A stretch of DNA of 64,000 nucleotides, from positions 2,852,001 to 2,916,000 of the forward strand of contig NC_009659.1 in assembly GCF_000013625.1 (NCBI RefSeq), given 5' to 3'. Shown piece after piece: positions 16,050 through 24,879 of this stretch. The translations under genes were made by a program, and so were the position numbers. The first letter of the stretch is position 1, and every line of letters starts with the position of its first letter. Below the pieces are notes generated by a model. That model was not told the DNA's origin, searched no databases, and was given only the letters and a program-made list of their open reading frames with translations. This DNA is from Janthinobacterium sp. Marseille. Its GTDB lineage: Bacteria; Pseudomonadota; Gammaproteobacteria; Burkholderiales; Burkholderiaceae_D.

Positions 16050-16982
16050 TTAGCGGTAGGTGTCCGGATAGTCGTGGTATTTATTAATTTCCACATCGTC
16101 CAGCACAGCCAGTGCATCAGGTGTCAACACCGCCAGCGAGCAATACAGCGAGATCAGGTAAGACGCAATCGCCTGGCTGTTGATGCCCATGAAACGTACC
16201 GACAAGCCCGGACTTTGTTCGCCCGGCAAACCAGGCTGGAACAGGCCAACCACGCCCTGGCGTTTATCGCCTACGCGCAGCAGGATGATCTTGCTCTTGC
16301 CATCCGCGACCGGGACTTTATCCGACGGGATCAATGGCACGCCGCGCCATGTGATGAACTGCGAACCGAACAGGCTGACAGTCGGTGGCGGTGTGCCGCG
16401 ACGTGTCGCTTCGCGGCCGAAGGCGGCGATCGTCAATGGGTGCGCGAGGAAGAAAGCAGGCTCTTTCCAGACTTTGGTCAGCAATTCATCGAGGTCATCC
16501 GGTGTCGGTGCACCGGTCAACGGGAAGATGCGCTGCTCATCCGTGACTTGCGCCAGCAGGCCGTAGTCCGGATTGTTGATGAGTTCGCTTTCCTGGTTTT
16601 CCTTGATGGTTTCTATCGTCAGGCGCAGTTGTTCCTTGATCTGGTCATGCGGGCTGCTGTACAGATCGGAAATACGGGTGTGCACGTCGAGGATGGTGCT
16701 GACGGCATTCAGGTAATGCTCACGCGGATTTTCTTCGTAGTCGACGAAGGTACGCGGCAACTGGTTTTCTTCCTCACGCGACGTGCATGTGACTTTGATG
16801 GATTCAGGATTTTTAACCTGATTCACACGGTAGATACCTGCTTCAACCGGCACCCATTGCAAGAGATGCGTCAGCCAGCGCGGCGAAATAATCGATAACT
16901 GTGGAACCGTTTTGGTTGCATTGGCTAACTGGCGGGCTGCGTTGTCGCCCAAAGCCACTTGCGATGAAGAAGTATCTGCCAT
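16050..16982 (-). CDS. Family 2A encapsulin shell protein (SrpI-like)
   Basis: A 310-residue protein without a signal peptide. It has the family 2A shell signature: LGDNAARQLANATKTVPQL near the start, ISPRWLTHLLQWVPVEAGIYRVN, and a long HK97-fold body ending INKYHDYPDTYR. These proteins self-assemble into icosahedral protein compartments. The cysteine desulfurase directly downstream is the expected cargo. A 99-base gap separates it from the XRE regulator gene, leaving room for its own promoter. Confidence 0.93.
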   Translation of the reverse strand: MADTSSSQVALGDNAARQLANATKTVPQLSIISPRWLTHLLQWVPVEAGIYRVNQVKNPESIKVTCTSREEENQLPRTFVDYEENPREHYLNAVSTILDVHTRISDLYSSPHDQIKEQLRLTIETIKENQESELINNPDYGLLAQVTDEQRIFPLTGAPTPDDLDELLTKVWKEPAFFLAHPLTIAAFGREATRRGTPPPTVSLFGSQFITWRGVPLIPSDKVPVADGKSKIILLRVGDKRQGVVGLFQPGLPGEQSPGLSVRFMGINSQAIASYLISLYCSLAVLTPDALAVLDDVEINKYHDYPDTYR

Positions 16983-17081
16983 GAAAATTTCCGTAAATGA
17001 GAGGGTGTTAGTGAGTGAACAAAGCGGGTGATAACAAATGCATATTTCAGGAGCTGAGTGTCAGCGGGATCGGCCCTGGCC

Positions 17082-17351
17082 TCAACATGCTATAGCCGCC
17101 AAGTTGAGTTTGTAGACCGCTTGCAGGCCACTGATACGCTCGCAATGCAGCAGCAGGTCAGAGACTTTCAAACCGAGGGCACTGGCCAGCTTGTCCAAAG
17201 TGATCAGCGACGGAATCGTCTTGCCGCGCTCGACTTCGCCGACATAGGAGCGATTCAATTGTGCCTTTTCCGCCAGGGCTTCCTGCGACCACCCCTGCGC
17301 CTCACGCAATTGCCGCACTGCCAAACCCAAAGAAACACATAGCTTGCTCAT
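17082..17351 (-). CDS. XRE-family transcriptional regulator of the encapsulin operon
   Basis: An 89-residue protein; the start at 17351 (MSKLCVSLG) is chosen since the longer frame runs back into the rhodanese gene. Residues 5-62 are a Cro/C1 HTH (LREAQGWSQEALAEKAQLNRS, then VERGKTIPSL and LDKLASALG). A short tail ends CERISGLQ... and contains Cys. It sits between rhodanese and shell genes with 19 bases to the former, so it likely controls this operon. Whether it senses sulfur is not visible in the sequence. Confidence 0.85.
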   Translation of the reverse strand: MSKLCVSLGLAVRQLREAQGWSQEALAEKAQLNRSYVGEVERGKTIPSLITLDKLASALGLKVSDLLLHCERISGLQAVYKLNLAAIAC

Positions 17352-17370
17352 CGCGTATCCAGTCAGGCGA

Positions 17371-17838
17371 TCAGGCTTGTACCCAGGGCAGTTGGTGATA
17401 GCGCCAGCCATCATTCACGCCGCGATGCTGCTGTTCATCCAGTTCGCCTTCGAATCCTTCCAGCACATTGAAGACCCGGGTGAAGCCGGCTTTCTGCGCC
17501 GCGTCTGCCGCCAGCGCCGAACGTTTGCCGCTGCGGCACAGGAGCAGAATGGTTTTATCCTTGCCGGTCTTGGCTTCCAGTTCGCGCACGAAGCGCGGAT
17601 TGCGCGTCAGGCTGGTACCGGTAGCCCAGGCCACATGGATGCTATCCGGCACGTAACCGACGAAGGCGCGCTCTTCCGCCGTACGAACGTCCACCAGCAC
17701 TGCTTTACCACTGGAAAAAAGCTGCCATGCCAGTTGCGGCGTGACGCCGTCTTTAGACAACAGCCCGGAATCTGACGCAGATGCCGCCGCTGCTTCGTAG
17801 GTATCGGCTGCGACTGCAGCCTGAAGTGATGCACTCAT
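17371..17838 (-). CDS. Single-domain rhodanese
   Basis: A 155-residue protein using the ATG at 17838, which has AAAGGAAAAC before it. After a 35-residue Ala-rich start it has a rhodanese fold with VLVDVRTAEERAFVG and the active-site loop LLCRSGKRS, containing the catalytic Cys, followed by GFEGELD. Rhodaneses carry persulfide sulfur between donors and acceptors. As first gene of the encapsulin cluster it may deliver or take up sulfur made by the encapsulated desulfurase; this link is inferred from context. The Ala-rich start lacks the Pro-rich pattern of the cargo protein. Confidence 0.88.
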   Translation of the reverse strand: MSASLQAAVAADTYEAAAASASDSGLLSKDGVTPQLAWQLFSSGKAVLVDVRTAEERAFVGYVPDSIHVAWATGTSLTRNPRFVRELEAKTGKDKTILLLCRSGKRSALAADAAQKAGFTRVFNVLEGFEGELDEQQHRGVNDGWRYHQLPWVQA

Positions 17839-18213
17839 TTCGTTTTCCTTTGCTTGACTGCTCACAGCCATCATTGATGACCGTGCCTGAATTCGTGCAA
17901 TCAGAATATAAGAAAGCAAATACGCGACAAACGAATAAAAACGCGCTTGATTATGAGAATTTCGCTGAGGTGATTTGACCGGGCACAGTGCCCGAGAAAA
18001 AAGATGACAACTGTCTACAGGCGGCAGATATTCATCATTTGTTACAAATGAGCGCATCCATTTACACAGTTTCTGTAGCACTTTCAACCTGTAATGATGT
18101 CTACTAAAGCAATCGGGATTTGCCAGTCGGTCGCACCGCTCACGCCGGATCAGCGCAGTATCAAATTACCGACTAATATTGTCCTTTAGTACAGGATTAC
18201 CTTCGGAGTCATC
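17839..18213. promoter_or_regulatory. Divergent intergenic region: rhodanese / lipoprotein
   Basis: No gene is seen in these 375 bases. They must hold promoters for the leftward encapsulin cluster and the rightward lipoprotein gene. A 13-base dyad ATTTGTTACAAAT lies at 18037-18049 and could be a regulator site. TAATAT at 18174-18179 is a possible -10 for the lipoprotein gene, without a clear -35. Confidence 0.4.
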
Positions 18214-18738
18214 ATGAAAACAAATAAAACAGCCATCGTCGTCGTTCTTCTCGCCGCTGCCGTATTAGGCGGCTGTACTACCTACTACCCGAACGACAAC
18301 GTGCGCCAATACCCGGCTTATCCGCAAGCGACCTACCCGGCGCAGGGTTACCCGGCTGCAAGCTACCCACAACAGCAATACCCGGCTCATAACCAGGGCA
18401 ATTACGCCGGTGACGGTATTGTCGATTCGATCCAGCCTATGCAAATTCGCAATGAAGGTAGTGGCGGCGGTGCCCTGGCCGGTGGTGTAGTCGGCGGCGT
18501 ATTGGGTAACCAGGTCGGTAAAGGTGGCGGTCGCGCAGTGGCTACCGCAGCCGGCTTGATCGGCGGCGCCTTGCTCGGAAACCAGATCGAGAGAAACGCC
18601 TCGCCGGGACAACAGTATTACCAGGTGAATATCCGCCTCAATAACGGTGGTTTCCAATCCTTTAATTTGCAAAATCCGAACGGTCTGCAAGTCGGCGAAC
18701 GCGTCCGGGTTGAAAACAACCAGATTTATCGCTACTAA
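18214..18738 (+). CDS. Outer-membrane lipoprotein with glycine-zipper domain
   Basis: A 174-residue protein. The lipoprotein signal ends VLGGC (Cys21). A Tyr/Pro/Gln-rich spacer with repeated YPA and YPQQ follows, then a glycine-zipper 2TM segment (GGGALAGGVVGGVLGNQVGKG and LIGGALLGNQIE) and a C-terminal beta segment. SlyB/17-kDa surface-antigen relatives have this layout and sit in the outer membrane, influencing envelope stability. A good GGAG ribosome site precedes the ATG and an intrinsic terminator follows. Confidence 0.85.
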   Translation: MKTNKTAIVVVLLAAAVLGGCTTYYPNDNVRQYPAYPQATYPAQGYPAASYPQQQYPAHNQGNYAGDGIVDSIQPMQIRNEGSGGGALAGGVVGGVLGNQVGKGGGRAVATAAGLIGGALLGNQIERNASPGQQYYQVNIRLNNGGFQSFNLQNPNGLQVGERVRVENNQIYRY

Positions 18739-18760
18739 GCTCTTCCCTTCCCATGACAAA

Positions 18761-18791
18761 GCCCGTTTCATGCAAATGAAGCGGGCTTTTT
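18761..18791 (+). terminator. Intrinsic terminator of the lipoprotein gene
   Basis: GCCCGTTTCAT and ATGAAGCGGGC pair perfectly over 11 bases around loop GCAA, followed by a T run. Confidence 0.9.
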
Positions 18792-18992
18792 GCATGGGCG
18801 TCGCTTTTTTGCCTGCGGATGGCCCGGGGTAAAAAGATAATTGGATTACAAGGCAGGGCGAATCGTATAATTTGCGCAACCCGGCATGCAAAATGCTTCA
18901 ATTGCCACGTTCGTGCGGCATGGAATGAGACTTTGCGGCGCGCTTTAGAATACTGACTTACTTCGAATATTCGCTATTTCAAAGGTTGAGCA

Positions 18993-19691
18993 ATGATCAC
19001 GGAAGAACAAGTAAAAGCCTTACAGTCCGAGATGGAGGGGAACGGGGAGAACCAGGCGCAGATGGCTTATCGCATCCTGGAGGAAATGATCGTCACGCTG
19101 AAGCTGCCGCCCGGCAGCAAAATTTCCGAAAAAGCCTTGAATCGCTCGCTCGGTTTCGGCCGCACTCCTTTGCGCGAAGCTTTGCAACGCCTGGCGATCG
19201 AAGGCAACGTCAAGATCCTGCCGCGCTCCGGTGTCATCGTTTCCGATATCGACCTGGCGGATCAATTGAATATGATTGAAGTCCGCCGCGAACTGGAAAA
19301 AATCATTGCGGGTCGCGCCGCGCGCCTGGCGATGGAAGATCAGCGCGTGATTTTCCTGAAACTGGCCGGCGAATTCGACCGCGCCGCGCAGCAGAACGAC
19401 GGCAATATCTTTATCGAAACAGACCGCGAATTCAACTCGCTGTGCATAGAGACCGCGCAAAACAAATACGTATCCTATGCAATAGGACCAATAGAAGCGC
19501 AAACCCGCCGCTTCTGGTATTTACACTTCAAACGCTTCGGCGACTTGCAACGTGTGTCACAACTGCACGCCGGTATCGCCCGCGCGATTGCCGCCAACGA
19601 TGAAGCAGGTGCTCGTGATGCGTCGGACAAGTTGATCGACTACGTGGAAGAATATACGCGCAAGACACTGCAGTTCATGGGTGGCCTGTAA
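18993..19691 (+). CDS. GntR/FCD-family transcriptional regulator
   Basis: A 232-residue protein. Residues 20-85 are a winged HTH (YRILEEMIVTLKLPPGSKISEKAL, FGRTPLREALQRLAIEG), and the rest an all-helical FCD ligand domain with a conserved E-x-R-x-x-L-E motif (IEVRRELEKIIAGRAA) and C-terminal histidines. FCD regulators usually repress catabolic or transport genes and respond to small carboxylates. It is convergent with the gamma-glutamyltransferase gene and OFA transporter, so it may control them, but the order does not prove this. Confidence 0.85.
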   Translation: MITEEQVKALQSEMEGNGENQAQMAYRILEEMIVTLKLPPGSKISEKALNRSLGFGRTPLREALQRLAIEGNVKILPRSGVIVSDIDLADQLNMIEVRRELEKIIAGRAARLAMEDQRVIFLKLAGEFDRAAQQNDGNIFIETDREFNSLCIETAQNKYVSYAIGPIEAQTRRFWYLHFKRFGDLQRVSQLHAGIARAIAANDEAGARDASDKLIDYVEEYTRKTLQFMGGL

Positions 19692-19705
19692 GGGCCGCAC
19701 ACATG

Positions 19706-19744
19706 AAAAAAGCGCAGGCTGAGCAATCAGCCTGCGCTTTTTTT
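19706..19744. terminator. Bidirectional terminator between convergent genes
   Basis: AGCGCAGGCTGA and TCAGCCTGCGCT pair around GCAA, flanked by A6 and T7. It serves both the GntR gene and the leftward glutamyltransferase gene. Confidence 0.9.
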
Positions 19745-19760
19745 ACATCTGCAGCCTAGC

Positions 19761-21356
19761 TTAGAAACCGGCAGCGATACCGTTGCTGCGTGGATCGAAA
19801 CCACCGGCAAAAATGCCGTCGGCATCGCGCACGATGGCAGCGGCATGACCCACCATTTCATCGAACTCACCGATCACATCCACTTCATGACCTAGCTTGC
19901 GCAAGCCGTCGATGATTTCCGGCGCGAAGCGGCTTTCCAGCTTGAGCGAATCCGAACTCTGGCCCCAGGTGCGGCCCAGCAGCCAGCGCGGTGCGGTAAT
20001 CGCCTGTTGCACTTGCTGTCCGAACACCGCATAGCGTGTGAACACCGCCGCCTGCGTTTGCGGCTGGCCGTCGCCACCCATGGTGCCGTACACCATGGTG
20101 CGGCCATCCTTGAAGCGTGCAAGCGCAGGATTGAGTGTATGGAAAGGCTTCTTGCCCGGCACCAGCACGTTCAGGTGCTGTGGATCCAGCGAGAAGGAGC
20201 AACCACGGTTTTGCCAGTTAATGCCGGTACGCGGCAAAACCACGCCACTGCCAAACTCGTGATAAATACTTTGGATGAAGGAAACCGCACGTCCTTCGCC
20301 GTCAATCACGCCCATCCAGATAGTGTCGCCTGGTCCTTTACCTTGGCCCCAAGGTAAGGCTTGATCAACGCGGATCTTGGCGACATATGGCGCGAGGAAT
20401 TCATCGGTCAGGATGCTTTGCGGATCAATGGACATATACGCCGGATCGATCACATAACGATCGCGGATCGCGAAAGCCTGCTTGGTCGCTTCCACTACCA
20501 GGTGGATGTATTCCAGGCTGTCTTCCTTGTACTGGCCGATATTCAGGCGATCCAGGATGCCGATGATCGCCAGCGAAATTACGCCTTGTGTCGGTGGTGC
20601 CGTGTTGTACACATCGCCGAGGCTGTGCTTCAGGTGCATAGGCACGCCGGTACGTGCGTGGTAATCATTCAAATCCTGCAAGGTGATCGGGCAGCCGACT
20701 TCAGCCAGGTCTGCGGCGATTTCTTTTGCCAGTTCACCGCGATAAAAACTATCCAGGCCCTGCTCTGCCAGCTTGCGCAAGGTCTTGCCCATGCGTTTTT
20801 GCACGAAGCGGCTACCGGCTTCCGGTGCCTTGCCATCGACCAGGAAGGTATCGGCAAAGCCCGGCTGGTTGACCAGTTCCTTCAACTTGGCCGAAGTGCT
20901 TGCATACTGCGATGGGGTGACCGGAATACCTTGTTCCGCATAATGGATAGCATCGCCCAGCAAACGGTTCAATGCCAATTTACCGCCCCAGCCGGCGCTG
21001 ATGTTCAATGCTTCCTGCCAGCCACCGACGGTACCAGCCATCGTGTTGGCCGCCACCGGGCCACGCATCGGGATCGTGTCCAGCTTGCGGTCTTTATAGT
21101 AATCAAGCGAGACACCAGCGCCGACCACGCCGCAGGCTTCAATCGCGACCACCGGTTTGCCCGGTTCCGACACCACCCAGAAACCGTCACCACCAATGCC
21201 GTTCATATGGGGGTAGACAACTGCAATCGTTGATGCAGCGGCGACCATCGCCTCAATGGCGTTGCCGCCATCCTGCAGAACCGACAAAGCCGCCTGTGCA
21301 GCCAGTGAGTGCGGCGCAACTGCCATGCCACGTGTTGCGTTGGTAGTATTCAACAT
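19761..21356 (-). CDS. Gamma-glutamyltransferase family protein (Ntn hydrolase), cytoplasmic form
   Basis: A 531-residue protein beginning MLNTTNATRGMAV; the start at 21356 is chosen over 21422 because AAAAGG precedes it. GGDGFWVV, PMRGPVAANTMAG and the nucleophile region GDTIWMGVIDGEGRAVS followed by SGVVLPRTG match the gamma-glutamyltransferase fold, which self-cleaves before the Thr. No signal peptide is seen, unlike the second homolog at 49925-51703. It is next to an OFA-type transporter on the same strand, which suggests use of a transported amide or glutamyl compound rather than glutathione turnover; that is inference. Confidence 0.85.
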   Translation of the reverse strand: MLNTTNATRGMAVAPHSLAAQAALSVLQDGGNAIEAMVAAASTIAVVYPHMNGIGGDGFWVVSEPGKPVVAIEACGVVGAGVSLDYYKDRKLDTIPMRGPVAANTMAGTVGGWQEALNISAGWGGKLALNRLLGDAIHYAEQGIPVTPSQYASTSAKLKELVNQPGFADTFLVDGKAPEAGSRFVQKRMGKTLRKLAEQGLDSFYRGELAKEIAADLAEVGCPITLQDLNDYHARTGVPMHLKHSLGDVYNTAPPTQGVISLAIIGILDRLNIGQYKEDSLEYIHLVVEATKQAFAIRDRYVIDPAYMSIDPQSILTDEFLAPYVAKIRVDQALPWGQGKGPGDTIWMGVIDGEGRAVSFIQSIYHEFGSGVVLPRTGINWQNRGCSFSLDPQHLNVLVPGKKPFHTLNPALARFKDGRTMVYGTMGGDGQPQTQAAVFTRYAVFGQQVQQAITAPRWLLGRTWGQSSDSLKLESRFAPEIIDGLRKLGHEVDVIGEFDEMVGHAAAIVRDADGIFAGGFDPRSNGIAAGF

Positions 21357-21422
21357 AAAAACCTTTTGGATCGATAAATAAAAACAGCATTGCCCGGCGA
21401 ACTCCGGGCAATCCCTAAACAC

Positions 21423-21457
21423 TTTTCCGGAACCGATACCGCACCGGTTCCGGAAAA
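21423..21457. repeat. Perfect 13-bp inverted repeat between transporter and transferase genes
   Basis: Arms TTTTCCGGAACCG and CGGTTCCGGAAAA surround a 9-base loop. T runs precede rather than follow the stem on both strands, so it is a hairpin but not a normal terminator. It may adjust expression or message stability between the two genes. Confidence 0.7.
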
Positions 21458-21463
21458 ACGGTA

Positions 21464-22789
21464 TTACTTAAGCGCGGCCGCAGGAGCAGCTGCGCTATTC
21501 ATTTCCATTTCCTGCGGCGTATTCGCCAGGAATTTGCGGCGCATAGGTTTGAGGATGATCAAGGCCAGGAACGCAGTCATGAAATCCATACCTATCACCG
21601 TCATGAACACGGGTGTCCACGAACCGGTTGCTTCATGCATCATCGCAGCCAGCGGACCACCCAGCACCGAACCCACGCCTTGTGCCATGTACAGGAAACC
21701 ATAGTTGGTGGTCGCATGTTTGGTACCAAATGTGTCCGTCAGGATAGATGGGAACAGCGAGAAAATTTCACCCCAGCCAAAAAATACAACACCTGACAGC
21801 AACACAAACAGCACCGGGTTATCAGTTGTCATCAACCACAAAGTCATCGCCACGCCTTCCATACCGAACGCGATGAACATGGTGTTTTCACGACCGATGC
21901 GATCCGATACCCAACCGAAGAACGGACGGGTCAAACCATTCGCAAAACGATCTATGGTTAATGCCAGCGGCAAGGCTGCCATGCCAAATACCATCGCATC
22001 GTGCACACCAAAGTCTTTGGCAAACGCACCCATTTGCGAGATCACCATCAGGCCCGAAGTCGACATCATGGTCATCATGATGAACATCAGCCAAAACACC
22101 GGCTTCTTCAACATCTCGCTCGATTTATAGCTGTACTTCGACTCCTTGTTCGCATCGCTGGCCTTATGGCGCACTGCCAGCTCCACCACTTCATCCGCTT
22201 TCGGACGACGCATGCCTTGCGCGGCCAGGAAGCCCACCACACCGATGATCAAGCCAAAGGTCATCAGGGTGCTGGACACACCGGCACTCTTGATGCTGCT
22301 GGAAATCGCAAAGGTCGTCATGATCGCGCCGAAGCCATAACCCGCTGCCACCATACCAACCGCAAAACCCCGTTTCTCAGGGAACCACTGCACCATCAGG
22401 CCGATGACGCCGACATAAATAATGCCGGTACCGACGCCGCCCAACAGGCCATAGCTAAAGTACAAACCCCAGACGCTGGTGGCCGAAGCAGCCAGCACCC
22501 AACTCAGAGCCGTCAGAATCGCGCCAGCCGACAACAACATGCGCGGACCGAACTTGTCGATCAGAAAACCCTGGAATGGCGACAGGAATGTCTGCGCCAC
22601 GATCAGGATCGCGAAAGTGACCTGCACTTCGGTCAGCGACGCATTGAGCAAAGTCGTCAATTCAGTCGTAAACAAAGCCCAAACATATTGCGGACTCGAA
22701 ATGGCCATCATGGCGACCACGCCAAAGCAAAGCTGCCACCACCTGGTGCTGCTCGACAAACTCGAGCTGGTTGTGCTGATGCGATTCAT
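21464..22789 (-). CDS. Major facilitator transporter, oxalate/formate antiporter (OFA) family
   Basis: A 441-residue protein with 12 predicted membrane segments. SSPQYVWALF near the start, the loop motif DKFGPRML, GGVGTGIIYVGVIGLMVQWFP in helix 5, and FFGWVSDRIGRE in the central loop are typical of OFA/OxlT-like carriers, which exchange small carboxylates. GGAG precedes the ATG. It shares strand and spacing with the glutamyltransferase gene. The substrate is unknown. Confidence 0.85.
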   Translation of the reverse strand: MNRISTTSSSLSSSTRWWQLCFGVVAMMAISSPQYVWALFTTELTTLLNASLTEVQVTFAILIVAQTFLSPFQGFLIDKFGPRMLLSAGAILTALSWVLAASATSVWGLYFSYGLLGGVGTGIIYVGVIGLMVQWFPEKRGFAVGMVAAGYGFGAIMTTFAISSSIKSAGVSSTLMTFGLIIGVVGFLAAQGMRRPKADEVVELAVRHKASDANKESKYSYKSSEMLKKPVFWLMFIMMTMMSTSGLMVISQMGAFAKDFGVHDAMVFGMAALPLALTIDRFANGLTRPFFGWVSDRIGRENTMFIAFGMEGVAMTLWLMTTDNPVLFVLLSGVVFFGWGEIFSLFPSILTDTFGTKHATTNYGFLYMAQGVGSVLGGPLAAMMHEATGSWTPVFMTVIGMDFMTAFLALIILKPMRRKFLANTPQEMEMNSAAAPAAALK

Positions 22790-22845
22790 AAATATCTCCG
22801 ATGTAGTTATAGAACTTCTTGTCCTTCAAATAAGCATGTCTATCA

Positions 22846-22857
22846 CTGACATGTCAG
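22846..22857. promoter_or_regulatory. Palindrome before the OFA transporter, possible GntR operator
   Basis: CTGACATGTCAG is a perfect 12-base palindrome 57 bases upstream of the transporter ATG. GntR/FCD regulators bind short palindromes of this kind, and such a regulator is encoded 3 kb away. The link is inferred. Confidence 0.45.
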
Positions 22858-23234
22858 ATTCAGGCGTAAGGTAAGCCCCATAAAAACATTTGTCAAGGGT
22901 TGAAAAATTGCGATCAAACGGCTTCGGCTGAAACCTGCATAAAATACTGATCTACCCTCTTTAAGCAATCTTGGTGCCAGTTCATGAAAATATCGGAAAA
23001 GAAGCAGTAAGTGATTAGTGCCATGTCATTTATTGAGCAGCACATAAAATCCGTCGTTTGCAGCAGGCCATCGCGCCAGGCACGATATGCATCTTTTTCG
23101 TGCGCACAACATTCAACCCGGCAGTAAAACGCACAAAAAAAGAGCGCTCTTTGACGAAGCGCTCCGAAATGGCAATCTGTACCGCCCCGCCTTGGGCGAG
23201 GATTCAATTCAGGCCGCAAGCGGCCGGGTGATCT
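22858..23234. other. Intergenic region without a supported gene
   Basis: These 377 bases between the OFA transporter and aquaporin genes hold no convincing coding sequence. A perfect palindrome AAAGAGCGCTCTTT lies at 23139-23152. No promoter could be assigned with confidence. Confidence 0.5.
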
Positions 23235-23927
23235 TCAGGCGTCTTGCTGCCCGCCTATCCAACGATAAATCACAGCACCTAATAAAGCGCCGACGATAGG
23301 TGCCAGCCAGAACAGCCAGAGTTGGCCTATCGCCCAATCACCTACATAGACAGCGACACCGGTACTGCGCGCCGGATTGACGGATGTATTGGTAACGGGG
23401 ATCGAGATCAGGTGGATGAGGGTCAAGGCCAGGCCGATAGGAATAGGAGCAAAGCCGGCCGGTGCGCGCTTGTCGGTTGCACCGAGGATCACCAGCAGGA
23501 AGAACATGGTCATGACCACTTCACAGACCAGTGCCGCCAGCAAGGAATAGCCGCCTGGTGAATGCTCACCGTAACCATTCGATGCAAAGCCCTGCGCCAC
23601 GTCAAAGCCGGCCGCACCGCTGGCAATGACGTACAGCACGCCACCGGCGACGATGCCGCCGAGTACTTGCGCCACGATATAGGGAAGTAACTGATTCGCC
23701 GGGAAGCGTCCGCCAGCCCAGAGTCCGATTGAAACTGCCGGATTCAGATGGCAACCGGAAATGTGCCCGATCGCAAACGCCATCGTCAGTACCGTCAAGC
23801 CGAACGCAGCAGCCACGCCCAGCAAACCGATACCGACATGAGGAAAAGCTGCCGCCAGCACCGCACTACCGCAGCCACCCAGCACCAGCCAAAAGGTTCC
23901 GAAGAACTCCGCACCATATTGTTTCAT
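23235..23927 (-). CDS. aqpZ: Aquaporin Z
   Basis: A 230-residue protein with six membrane segments and the two NPA boxes, [11 protein letters not shown] and [25 protein letters not shown] at the start and the selectivity-filter neighbours are those of water-selective aquaporins rather than glycerol facilitators. AAGGAG lies before the ATG. It appears to be a single-gene unit. Confidence 0.93.
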   Translation of the reverse strand: MKQYGAEFFGTFWLVLGGCGSAVLAAAFPHVGIGLLGVAAAFGLTVLTMAFAIGHISGCHLNPAVSIGLWAGGRFPANQLLPYIVAQVLGGIVAGGVLYVIASGAAGFDVAQGFASNGYGEHSPGGYSLLAALVCEVVMTMFFLLVILGATDKRAPAGFAPIPIGLALTLIHLISIPVTNTSVNPARSTGVAVYVGDWAIGQLWLFWLAPIVGALLGAVIYRWIGGQQDA

Positions 23928-24153
23928 GACAACTCCTTGATAAAGGGATCGATGAGACCAGTGCGGCCTTGTTCCGCCTGATCAAATCATTGATTTCTCA
24001 GCAGGAAATTTAAACATGTTTATGATTTTCGATTTCTAAGCAATTGTGATTTTTTTAGCCGGACAGCCATTGTGCAGACACAGTCGGCACGTGTTAACAC
24101 GAACCAACTGCGCCTAATACTACGGAGAAAAAACAGAAAGCGAAAGACCTGAA

Positions 24154-24879
24154 TCAGCCTTCGCCGAGATAGGCTTCCCTGACCTTCGGATCGCTCAGCA
24201 TTTGCTGCGCATCGCCGTGCATGGTCACCAGGCCGGATTCCATTACATAAGCACGATTGGCGGCCTGCAAGGCCAGTTTGGCGTTCTGCTCGACCAGCAG
24301 GATGGTGATGCCTTGGGCGGATACGGTACGTATCACTTCAAAGATTTTCTCAACCATGATCGGTGATAAACCCATCGACGGTTCATCCAGCAACAGCAGC
24401 TCGGGATGACTCATCAGTGCGCGCGCCATTGCCAGCATTTGCTGTTCGCCGCCGGATAAGGTGCCGGCCATTTGCGCCGCGCGTTCTTTCAGGCGCGGGA
24501 ATACTCCGAACCACTTATCGATATCGGCCGCGATCCCATCCTTGTCGTCTCGCGTGAACGCGCCCATGAGCAGGTTTTCCTGGATCGACATGCGGGTGAA
24601 TACGCCACGCCCTTCGGGTACCATCGCCAGCTTTTTGCGCACCAATTCGAAGGAATGCAAACCCTTGATTGGCTGGCCCGCATATTCGATATGCCCTTCC
24701 ACCCGGCAATTCGGCAAGGTGCCGGTGATGGCCTTGAGTGTCGTGGTTTTGCCCGCACCATTCGCACCGATCAGTGTAATCAGTTCACCCTTGTGGACTT
24801 CCAGATCCACCCCTTTGACTGCTTCAATGCCGCCATAAGCGACCTTCAGTCCGGAGATTTTCAGCACAGTATCAGTCAT
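24154..24879 (-). CDS. livF: Branched-chain amino acid ABC transporter ATPase LivF
   Basis: A 241-residue ATPase with Walker A GANGAGKTT, signature LSGGEQQMLAMARALM and Walker B LLLLDEPSMGLSP. GRGVFTRMSIQENLLMGA is characteristic of LivF. Its ATG overlaps the livG stop by one base, so it is the last gene of livHMGF. The complex imports branched-chain or related amino acids; no substrate-binding protein gene is in the window, so specificity is not settled. Confidence 0.92.
   Translation of the reverse strand: MTDTVLKISGLKVAYGGIEAVKGVDLEVHKGELITLIGANGAGKTTTLKAITGTLPNCRVEGHIEYAGQPIKGLHSFELVRKKLAMVPEGRGVFTRMSIQENLLMGAFTRDDKDGIAADIDKWFGVFPRLKERAAQMAGTLSGGEQQMLAMARALMSHPELLLLDEPSMGLSPIMVEKIFEVIRTVSAQGITILLVEQNAKLALQAANRAYVMESGLVTMHGDAQQMLSDPKVREAYLGEG

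Noticed and set aside
15816..16898. A 360-codon frame on the plus strand
   Set aside because: Antisense to the encapsulin shell and cargo genes; composition is Arg/Gln/His-rich without any domain.
21423..21457. Intrinsic terminator between the OFA transporter and glutamyltransferase genes
   Set aside because: The T runs precede the stem on each strand, so it is kept only as an inverted repeat.
22914..23219. A 101-codon frame on the minus strand in the gap before aqpZ
   Set aside because: No ribosome site, Cys/Arg-rich translation and no family features.
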